DNA from: Kalmanozyma brasiliensis GHG001
Lineage: Eukaryota > Basidiomycota > Ustilaginomycetes > Ustilaginales
NCBI RefSeq assembly: GCF_000497045.1
Contig: NW_015961948.1
Location: forward strand, 682,001 to 746,000
Reading direction: 5' to 3'
DNA length: 64,000 bases
In this document: positions 1 to 8,261 of the stretch, in pieces
Layout of the letters: each line of letters opens with the position of its first letter
Numbering within the stretch: the stretch's first letter is position 1
The notes under the pieces: generated by a model
Databases searched by the model: none
The model's input: the letters and a program-made list of their open reading frames with translations, nothing else
What the model was told of the DNA's origin: nothing
Position numbers and translations under genes: made by a program

Positions 1-2
1 TC

Positions 3-1700
3 CATCCTAACTTCCTGCAACCTCAAGACATTGCTCTCAACGACGCCTTTCCAAGCGGTCAATCTCCTTTCTCTCTCATCCCGGCACGACCATCGACACG
101 ATCGATGGATCAAGCTCGCGGACTTTGGTGTCGCAAATGTGGTCGCCTCAGCTGTCGCGAAGTGATTTTCGAGCCGCGTTGCTCTCACTGCGGCCATCGA
201 GTGGGCAAGTGGAAGCCTCTACCCGTTGTCGCGCCGCCTCAGCTGTCTCGCCACCCTTTCGACTTCTCAACAGACCGAACGGACGGTCTCGTGTTTGACC
301 CGATCATCAGTCAAAGTTCTGGCATCGTGCTCACCGTGCGCAAAGAGGGTGGGCTGGCAACATACACTTTCACGTTTCCAGCGATGTTTGGCGACTGCCG
401 CGTCCACCTCATTCAGGCGGATATCGATGGTGGAGCGCACGAGTCGGAGGCGGATCAGATCTTTGCTGAGTTCCAGAGACATACTTGGCCTCAAGACGCC
501 ACCGCAAAGGACGTTTTCGGAGCTGAACCTGCCAACATACAATCAGAACGGCAGCTCAGCACGACAGAGCCGCAGGGAACATCAACTGCCGCGTCGCTCG
601 ATCTCGCGCAAGAATCCGCATCGACCTCGCAAAAGCAGCAATCTCGAATCCCATTTCGCCGCCACGTCCTGAAGAATCATCTCGGCGGGCTCGGACGGAT
701 GCTGACGCAGCAGTTCACCTGCAACTATGGCGTGGCGTACAAGCACGTTGTAGCGATGGGTACCGAGCCTCTCGACGCCACCTCGCCCCCCGTCATCCTG
801 TCCACACTCGATCTGCTGCACGCTCGGACACGGTCTGCCATACCGCTCTCGCAGGAGTTCAACGAGCTCTACCCCGTGCTGTATCTCGAACACCAGGCGA
901 TGAACTTTCACGACGACGGCGAGCCGGGGTTGGGTCCCGTGGTCAGCTCGCTCTCCCTCGGATCGACGTGCAGGATGAAGTTCCGACTCAAGGCGAAGCA
1001 TCAGGCGCAGTTCGAAGGGGTCAGGCCGCGCGATAGGACCGTGCTGGATCTGCCGCTGCGGCACGGTAGCGTGGTGGTGCAGGAAGGACACGATCTGCAG
1101 AAGTATTTCGAGCACAGTGTCAGCCCGGACGGATTCAGAATTGCGGTCACTGCGAGGAGGATCGACCCGGAGCAGAATGACAAGGGCAGCGGGAGGCGCG
1201 ATACTGCGAGAAGGAGCGGAGACGATGGCTTGAAGAAACGACGGACGAATTCAACAAGTACTGGGACGAAGAGGAGGAAGGCATCGCCATCGAAGCCTGC
1301 CTCGTCGATCATGCGAGAAGAAGCGCCCACGGCAGCAGCAAAGGTGTTCGACCTACCACCAGCCAATCTGCCAGCAGCTCGGGTGTTTGACCTAGCGCCA
1401 GCCAGCCCGCCATTGGCGACGACTTCGACACGGGCACCGTCAGGACCGGTTTCGTTCTTGGCGGCCCTACAGACGGAGGTACAGGTGAAGCTCCGACAAT
1501 CGTCAGCAGACGCCCGGGCCGGCGAAGAAAGCGCAGTTGAGGCAGCGACGCAGATCGCGACGCCGTCTGCGCCGCCATCGAAGGGAAGGAGGTACCGGAC
1601 CGTTCACGAAGGCGCAAAGGCTGGGATAAAGCGCAAGAAGTCCGCAAGCGGCGTGAAGGACCCGCTCCCATCGTTCCCACGCTTGCCGAAGCCACTCTGA
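3..1700 (+). CDS. AlkB-like 2-oxoglutarate/Fe(II) dioxygenase with N-terminal zinc ribbon (probably 5'-partial)
   Basis: Numbered from the first ATG at 105 (531 aa). Residues 9-30 hold C9-x2-C12 and C26-x2-C29, a zinc ribbon. A dioxygenase domain spans about 190-350: the HxD iron ligands are H269 and D271 in MNFHDDGE..GLGP, the distal ligand is H337, and R345 in GFRIAV is the likely 2-oxoglutarate-binding arginine. This MNFHDDGE/GLGP signature is that of AlkB-family demethylases of nucleic acids. The last ~180 residues are basic and disordered (KKRRTNS, TKRRK), consistent with nuclear location. The frame stays open without a stop, and without another ATG, from 105 back to base 3, so the true start may lie left of the window; 105 would otherwise be the start. 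Converges on the PUF gene, 114 bp apart. Substrate (DNA, RNA or protein) cannot be told from sequence. Confidence 0.8.
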   Translation, partial: HPNFLQPQDIALNDAFPSGQSPFSLIPARPSTRSMDQARGLWCRKCGRLSCREVIFEPRCSHCGHRVGKWKPLPVVAPPQLSRHPFDFSTDRTDGLVFDPIISQSSGIVLTVRKEGGLATYTFTFPAMFGDCRVHLIQADIDGGAHESEADQIFAEFQRHTWPQDATAKDVFGAEPANIQSERQLSTTEPQGTSTAASLDLAQESASTSQKQQSRIPFRRHVLKNHLGGLGRMLTQQFTCNYGVAYKHVVAMGTEPLDATSPPVILSTLDLLHARTRSAIPLSQEFNELYPVLYLEHQAMNFHDDGEPGLGPVVSSLSLGSTCRMKFRLKAKHQAQFEGVRPRDRTVLDLPLRHGSVVVQEGHDLQKYFEHSVSPDGFRIAVTARRIDPEQNDKGSGRRDTARRSGDDGLKKRRTNSTSTGTKRRKASPSKPASSIMREEAPTAAAKVFDLPPANLPAARVFDLAPASPPLATTSTRAPSGPVSFLAALQTEVQVKLRQSSADARAGEESAVEAATQIATPSAPPSKGRRYRTVHEGAKAGIKRKKSASGVKDPLPSFPRLPKPL

Positions 1701-1814
1701 AACCATGATTTCCGGCTCTCATCTCAATGAGCACGTCAACACACACACTCGTCATTCTGCAGTCCTCTGCAATGCTACACATTATCGTCTCGTATTGTCC
1801 GTGTATTACCGAGT

Positions 1815-4800
1815 CTAATAGTATGCTCTGGAATCGTGCAAGCTCCTCTGCTGGTATCCCTGAGATTGGTGTGGTTGCTGAGGTTGATATTGTTGCTGTT
1901 GACGGTACAAGTTGAATGCCGTGTCTTGCATGGCTGCCGATGATTGGGACCATGGGTCGAAGTCTGAGTCCGTGCCTCTGTCACTGTTACCATAGAAGGC
2001 GGAAGGCTCTCCTGCGTTCGTGCTGACGTTCATCATCGCCAACTGCCTCTCCAAGCTGGCGTCGTAGCCAACCTGCGCCTGCTCGTGTTGCGCTGCGCTG
2101 TGAGTCGCGGTGGGTAGCAGCCCCATTTCGGCAGCCAGCGGCCGATACGGGGGCATGTTGACCAACCCGTGTTTGATCAACAGATCCTTCACCTCCTCCC
2201 CGCACCGCTGTCGCTCTGCGCCCTCCAACACGTCGGCTTCCGCAAAGATCTTCGTCACAAACTGACTGCCGTGCACTTGATCGATGAGAACCTCTTCCAA
2301 CAACGTTGATCTGCCCGAGCCCTCGAAGAGCACCCGCAGCAGCTGTCTCGAGGCTTCCAGATCTGTTTTCTGGCTGACGATCCGAAGCACGGTCTGCGAA
2401 GCCAGCTTGTGCGTACACAGACTCGCCAAATGGGGCGCGAACCGCGGTGCCAGCAATCGGAAGCGTCCCGGCAGCATTGCGGCGTCCAACAACCAAGTGA
2501 CCAGCAGAGCACCGTTCTGGCTCGTCGCCAGCGGTACCGAGTTGAGCACAATCGCCAGCGCCACCTGCTTGATGTGGAACTTGGCCACTCCAGGCGACTC
2601 CAGGCAGGTCCGCATGCTCCGCGCTCCAAACCGACCCTGCGCGATCTCCCAACAGCGGTCCACCATCGCCTCGAAGATACAATCGCTGTGCGGTCGACCG
2701 AACGGGATCAGCCGCTGGACGACGTAGTTGCCAAATTGGTCCAGCAACAGCGGCGGTACGTACGCGCGGATGTGCTGCATGATCAGCGCCCGTTGGTCGT
2801 CGGCCTGCGTGCAGTCGATGATCTTCTGCGCAGCCCACGTGCCATTCTTGTGCACACCGATCATGGCTAGGTGCGGCGCAATCAGCTCGAGCATCGTCTT
2901 CTTCATCGGTTCGCTGCAGCGCTCGAAGAACTTTTGGACGAGAGTGTTGCCGATAAAGTCGGAGGAGAGGTCGACGACGCAGGGCAGGTAGTCCCGGGCG
3001 ATGGCGTCGGCATCGGATGGGAGGCAATTGGGCGTCTCGAGACGCTTGCGCACTTCCTTGAGCCTGTTGTTGTCGAAGCGTCGGCCAGGTGGGAGTTCGG
3101 GAACGGGAGGGATGCGCGTCGAGTAGTTGATGAGCGGACGAGGTCGAGCCATCTGGGCGGCGTCTGCTTCGGCGTCAGGATCGCTCTCATCGAGTTGTCG
3201 CATCAGCATTTGTAGATCGTCGATCGTGGCCTTAGGCTGCATCTCGGCTGGAAGAGGGACCCCGCCCTTGTCGCTGCTCGGCACGATGCTGTTGGAAGCG
3301 CTGTGCGTGGGGAAGCCAGCTGGCCGACCGGAGGCGCCTGTCGGGGCAAGTCGAGCAGAGTCGGCACTGAGGTTGCGGGCGAGGCTTTGCGAGCCCAGCG
3401 CGGCATGTTGCCTCCATGCGCCATCGACACCAGCGACGGAGCGATCGTCGCCAAATGTTCTGGGCAGATTCGAGTCGGACGGTCTAACCCCGGAGAGGAC
3501 GGCGAGTGTCTCCATGGCTGCTTGAAATTCAGCGGATCCAGGATCGAGAGAGCCAAAGTGGGTATCTGAAGCCCTGGCGGGCACTTTGGCAAATCCGATC
3601 CTGACCGTGCCCACTTCAGGACCCAGCACTTCGCGACCATGCAGGGCCTTGCGCGCTGCCATGGCATCCTCGAGTCGTTCGTAGTTGATGAACGCGCAAC
3701 TCTTGCTCGTCAACACACGAATGCTCTCTATCGGTCCGAAAGGTGCAAAGATGGAAACGAGGGTCTCGGTGGACGTGGAAGGTGGTATGGATCCGACCCA
3801 CAACGCTCGGGAAGCTTCTTGACTTGCGGAATCTGTGCTGAAAGCTTCGGCACCGGCTCCGTCCATCACACCCCCAGGTAGGTCCGCGACCGGCGTGAAG
3901 CCTCCGGAACCCGCCTGAGGGATGATCTCGGGCTTTCCGAATCCAACACGCACTTGGCCTTCTGGCCCAATCGTGCCGAGACCGACACGGCCGCCCAACC
4001 GTCCAAGAATGTCTTCTCTGGCACGGACTGCGTCGGCAGTCTCGACGTAGTTGATGAAAGCACAGCTCTTCTCGGACACGAGACGAACCGTCTCGATCTG
4101 ACCGTAGCGTGAAAACATCTGCATGAGGTCTGCGCTTCGGACTGTTGGTCGGAGATGACCAATCCACAATGTCCGTGTTGGCTGCGTGAACGACGATCGT
4201 GTCACCTGACTGAACGGCGATTGTGCACCGGAGCTTGAGACAGTTCGCTGCGGCTGCGGTCGAGGCGGTCCATACACGTCGAGGTTCGGCGACACCTCGC
4301 CGACGACAGATGAGCTCGGGCGGATGGAAGCGTCTCTCGCTCGCGTCGCTTCGTGGTACAGTTGCGCCATGCGCAAGAGTTCTTGCTCCGCTCTTGCGCG
4401 GCCGCCAGGGCCAGAGAAGGCTGCAATGGTGCCGGCTCGGTTCCTGCCGCTTGCGAGAAACGCCGAAAGATCGGCTTGAGCATCAATGCCGGGTGCTGAG
4501 CCGGCAGTTGCAGGCGGTAGATTGTAGAGGCCGACAGAGTTCGCAGAGGCCAGACTCGCTTCCTGGCGCCCGTACGTGGGAGTCAGTGTGCCGGGTAGGT
4601 GTGCACGAGACTGTGGGTGATCCAGCACACCCATACTCGTTGCTCTGGGCCTATTCGCACTTGTTTGGACAGGGTCGTCGAGTTGAGAAGACTGAGCCGA
4701 CGGCGCCGCGCTGTACTGCTGTAGGCGGTTGTGAAGCGCGGTGTTGAGAAGGGACGAATGCGGTGCTGGACCGGCATAAGGACTCTGCGACCCAGAGACG

Positions 4801-5789
4801 TTGCCAGAACGGGTGGTAGCAGACTGTGTCTGCGACTGAGATGAAGGCGCAGCGACAGGTGCCGCGGTATCGATGCTGAAGGAAGGCAAGTAGCTGCTAC
4901 TGCGAGCACGACCTCCGCTGTTATTTAGACTGGGTCGCAACTGATGGACGCCGAGCGTGGAAGAGCGATTGCGCAGATTGGCCGAGGCGAGGTACGGGTC
5001 GGAGTCGGCGGAGCCATAGTCGGACTCAGTCTGCTGCTTGAAAGCTGCAGAGAAGGGGCCCTCGTGTTCGTTGGAGCCTGTGCTGCCTAGACCCAAGTAG
5101 TCTAGCATGTCTGCGTTGTCGAAAGAGAAGCGTGGCCCGAGTCCATCGCCAATCACGGAGGGAGAGCCTGATTCCTCGTCAGTGGCAGCCGATGTCATCG
5201 TACTCAGGCCGGAGCGCGTAGGTTGCCAGTGAGTCGAAAAGAAGGACGGTCCGAATGCGTTGGAGAGATTTGCGGATGGCATGGTCAAAGAGCCGGATCG
5301 AAATCTTTGCGAAGCGGACGATGTAGCCATATCTTGAGCGAGGGGAGATGAATTGAGGGACGCAGGCCCCTGAGCAGCTTGGCTCTGCCCTACGATGTCC
5401 GATGTCGTGATCCTATGCACATTCTGACTGGATGCGGGAGAAAGGTGGGAGAGTGCTGGCTGGCGAATTGGTTGAGAGAGATGCTGGGGTGGAGGGTTAA
5501 CATCGCCCCAGCTGGATGGGAGAGTGCCAGCGCGAGCACGACTACGGGTTGAGCGATTGCTTGCTGCTGGTTCGAAGATGGGGTCCGCGTCATTGGCGAT
5601 GCTGGCCGTCTGATATGCTGGTCTAGATCTGAGCGACTCGTCGTCTGCCTGAAGCTGGAACGCTCTACCGGAGAGGAAGGCCGATTGTGATGCTGATGGT
5701 GCTCGTACTGCTGCTGATGACGAAGACGACGACGACGAAGAAGACGCATCAGGGAGCATGGCACCTCGGCCGCTGGATCGATCTTGCAT
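1815..5789 (-). CDS. PUF (Pumilio) RNA-binding protein with two RRMs, Jsn1/Puf2-like
   Basis: 1324 aa from the first ATG at 5789; the longer open frame to 5807 begins with GTG. The order is a disordered Ser-rich half (a run of ten Ser near residues 17-26), RRM1 at about 539-610 (TLWIGHL ... CAFINY), RRM2 at about 662-735 (ALWVGSI ... CAFINY), then a Pumilio homology region at about 925-1190 and a Gln-rich tail. Seven PUF-like helices can be seen. The first three are canonical (GNTLVQ, GTWAAQ, GNYVVQ); the later ones (GARSMR, GALLVT, ASQTVL, GSQFVT) lack the usual base-reading residues. Two RRMs before a PUF domain is the Jsn1/Puf2 arrangement of fungi, which bind mRNAs for membrane and mitochondria-linked proteins. 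The RNA target here is unknown. Confidence 0.88.
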   Translation of the reverse strand: MQDRSSGRGAMLPDASSSSSSSSSSAAVRAPSASQSAFLSGRAFQLQADDESLRSRPAYQTASIANDADPIFEPAASNRSTRSRARAGTLPSSWGDVNPPPQHLSQPIRQPALSHLSPASSQNVHRITTSDIVGQSQAAQGPASLNSSPLAQDMATSSASQRFRSGSLTMPSANLSNAFGPSFFSTHWQPTRSGLSTMTSAATDEESGSPSVIGDGLGPRFSFDNADMLDYLGLGSTGSNEHEGPFSAAFKQQTESDYGSADSDPYLASANLRNRSSTLGVHQLRPSLNNSGGRARSSSYLPSFSIDTAAPVAAPSSQSQTQSATTRSGNVSGSQSPYAGPAPHSSLLNTALHNRLQQYSAAPSAQSSQLDDPVQTSANRPRATSMGVLDHPQSRAHLPGTLTPTYGRQEASLASANSVGLYNLPPATAGSAPGIDAQADLSAFLASGRNRAGTIAAFSGPGGRARAEQELLRMAQLYHEATRARDASIRPSSSVVGEVSPNLDVYGPPRPQPQRTVSSSGAQSPFSQVTRSSFTQPTRTLWIGHLRPTVRSADLMQMFSRYGQIETVRLVSEKSCAFINYVETADAVRAREDILGRLGGRVGLGTIGPEGQVRVGFGKPEIIPQAGSGGFTPVADLPGGVMDGAGAEAFSTDSASQEASRALWVGSIPPSTSTETLVSIFAPFGPIESIRVLTSKSCAFINYERLEDAMAARKALHGREVLGPEVGTVRIGFAKVPARASDTHFGSLDPGSAEFQAAMETLAVLSGVRPSDSNLPRTFGDDRSVAGVDGAWRQHAALGSQSLARNLSADSARLAPTGASGRPAGFPTHSASNSIVPSSDKGGVPLPAEMQPKATIDDLQMLMRQLDESDPDAEADAAQMARPRPLINYSTRIPPVPELPPGRRFDNNRLKEVRKRLETPNCLPSDADAIARDYLPCVVDLSSDFIGNTLVQKFFERCSEPMKKTMLELIAPHLAMIGVHKNGTWAAQKIIDCTQADDQRALIMQHIRAYVPPLLLDQFGNYVVQRLIPFGRPHSDCIFEAMVDRCWEIAQGRFGARSMRTCLESPGVAKFHIKQVALAIVLNSVPLATSQNGALLVTWLLDAAMLPGRFRLLAPRFAPHLASLCTHKLASQTVLRIVSQKTDLEASRQLLRVLFEGSGRSTLLEEVLIDQVHGSQFVTKIFAEADVLEGAERQRCGEEVKDLLIKHGLVNMPPYRPLAAEMGLLPTATHSAAQHEQAQVGYDASLERQLAMMNVSTNAGEPSAFYGNSDRGTDSDFDPWSQSSAAMQDTAFNLYRQQQQYQPQQPHQSQGYQQRSLHDSRAYY

Positions 5790-8261
5790 CTTGATCGAGC
5801 ACGGCACAGGCTACTGAGTGCTACCGGAGTTCCGACATGGAGCGGTCCGAGTGAATGCTACCGTAGCAGAGACCAGAAGGAAGTAGGCGGAGCTAAGCCC
5901 TGATCTAGGATGGAGCCAGGAAGACTCAACTGAGACGTTTCGAGCCCAAAGCTTGAGTGGCCGCCGGCACTCGGAAAAGCGGGAGGACAAGGATTCCGCC
6001 AGAGCTTCGGAATGAGATGCGGAGACGACAATGCGCTCTTCAGATCAGGAGTCGGTGTTCGAGACCGCGAAATGAACCCGGGGTGGTAGTGGGAGACAGT
6101 AGTGCTGCTCAGCGTTCTGTTGAGGATGAGCGGCTGCACTACCGCGAAACGTCAAAAGTGTTGCTTTGCTTGCGTGCTGTTCAAGGGGAGCCTTAAAAAA
6201 ACTCAGCTGGTCAGAGCAGCTGATCCGGTCAGGGTGCAGACGCCCGTGCGCTTGAGGAAGGTAAAGCCCGATTGCGATCCATCCTAGATCGGGTGATGAC
6301 GATGGCGAGTAATGAACGCACGCACGGCCCAGCAGCCAGGCTTCGGCGTCTTTCTCGCCCTTCCCTCTGTGCTGCTCACCTTTGCAGATCAACTGCGTCC
6401 ACGCCCTTCTTGTCAATACTTTTATCCATTTCCAAGCAAGTGCTTCTCCCTGGCAAGTCTATGAGAACGCAATAATGACCGTGCAACGTGCATATGCGCG
6501 CGATAAAGAAAAGGGAGCAGGAAGGTGACGTGCTGCCGCGTTGGTGATTCGGGTCAACGAACTCGACTCCACCTCACCGAACCGAGATGACCCTGAACGG
6601 CACGGTTTCGTCCGATTCTCGCTTGCCATTCTTCTGGATCGTGTCTCTGTGGTGTCCTCAAGTCAGCAGGAGCGATCGATCGTATGATCTCTGGTCTATA
6701 CGCTCCAACTGAGCGAGGCAGAGGTACAAGCATTGTCTTTCGCAAATCTGCAACGTCTCATCTGCCCTCGTGTCCAGCGCATTACTGTCGAACATGCCTT
6801 TCAATTGAAGAATGGTCGCGACCTAGGCGTGCCGCAGAATCGCGAAATGGCAGTTTTGCCCGAGCTGGCTGGCGCGTGACTGGCTCCATTGTTCTTCTTT
6901 CCGTTCATTTGGTGCCTCGATCTGCAACCCTTGGTCCCGCCACGACGTGCTGTGCTGTGCAGTCTGACCCGCGGGCTTTGCTTGCCGCCAGCTGTCCAGC
7001 CAGCAAGCAAGCAAGCAATGCCTGTGCAATTTCGACTGAATGTGGCACGTTGAAGCTTTCATTACTCACATGGGACTTGTGAAATCGCAGAACACAAAGC
7101 TTCTTTTCTTGTATGGCGTCTGGCAGTTGCATAATGACTATAGACGAGCCCAAGGCTCCTCTCTTCATGCACAATTGCGAGGTGACTGTGACTGGCGCGC
7201 GTGGATCCAATCAATCATCGTAACCTCGACCGCGGCTGGTTTGCCTCGTCCAAAGTCTAAAATTGTGAATAATTTTTTTCCCCTCTGTTCGCTGACGGCC
7301 ATCTCTCACGCTACGGCCTGCGTCTCGCTTCTTTTCTTGGGTGCTGCCGTGCCGTCAAGGAGGACTCAGCCATTTTCCAGCTGATCCTCTGGAATTTCGC
7401 CTCGCTGGGCTTTCTTTCTTCGCTTCACCATTCCTTCGCGAGCGCACAGTCCGCAGCCTCACCTAACTCTCGCTCTGGCTGGCTGGCTGGCTATCTGTCT
7501 GACACACACGCTCCCGCTCACAGATCGAGTCTTCTCAACCCGCAGCTGCCGAGAACATACAGGCGCCTCACTTAGGCTTCCCTCGCAAACGACATCGACG
7601 AATCACTCCCTCACCTTCTCATATCATCACATCCCTTCACCATCAGTCACCTCGTTCCGCTCTCATCATCATCTGCTTATCCACCTCCTTCTTCACCGCA
7701 GTCACATTCATCGCTAACGGCCGCTCATTGGTCTTTTACAACAGCACTTCCGACACGCCCACCTCTTGGCAATCACCCTGCATCACGTTGGTCTCATCTC
7801 GTTCGACTCAGCCAGTCTGTACCCGTGCGACTTTGGACGTTGTCGCCTTTATACTGCATCACCACTTCTCCTGGACTCGTCCGTCATTCAGCGCACGCTC
7901 CAGTCGACCACGATCTTGTCCCGTCTAGGCTTCAGTCTCGGCAGCTTCGAACCAGAGCACAACGACGACAGGGACTGATTCGAGCATTCTTCGAGACTTC
8001 ATCCAGGCCTCCTGCGCTACATAGCACTCGTCTTGCCTCAAAAGCTTCTGCTGGGCGCTGGACGATGGATGGTTGCTTCCTTCGACCTTGATTGAGCGCT
8101 GGTGTACTTTCTCGACATCAAACGCTCTCGCTCCCCCTACATCCGACTTCAATCGTCCCAGACTTCTTTGACGAGCTGGATTCGTCTCTTTCCCGTCACA
8201 TCTCGCCGCTCTTGATTCCACCGTGTCTTCAGTCGGGCACGTACAAGCACAGTTCAAGGTC
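5790..8261. other. 2.5 kb divergent intergenic region with simple repeats
   Basis: This separates the PUF gene (minus) from the acidic protein gene (plus). I see no convincing coding region. It holds a (GCAA)4 run at 7003-7018 and a (TGGC)4 run at 7476-7491. From about 7170 to 8065 the plus strand is pyrimidine-rich and has no ATG, as expected of a long transcribed leader for the gene at 8262. Confidence 0.5.
8066..8096 (+). promoter_or_regulatory. two overlapping short upstream ORFs in the leader of the 849-aa gene
   Basis: Two ATGs, at 8066 and 8070, open 8-codon ORFs in different frames that stop at 8092 and 8096. They are the only ATGs between about 7170 and the main start at 8262. They would be translated first if the transcript begins upstream of 8066, which is inferred, not shown. 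Confidence 0.4.
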
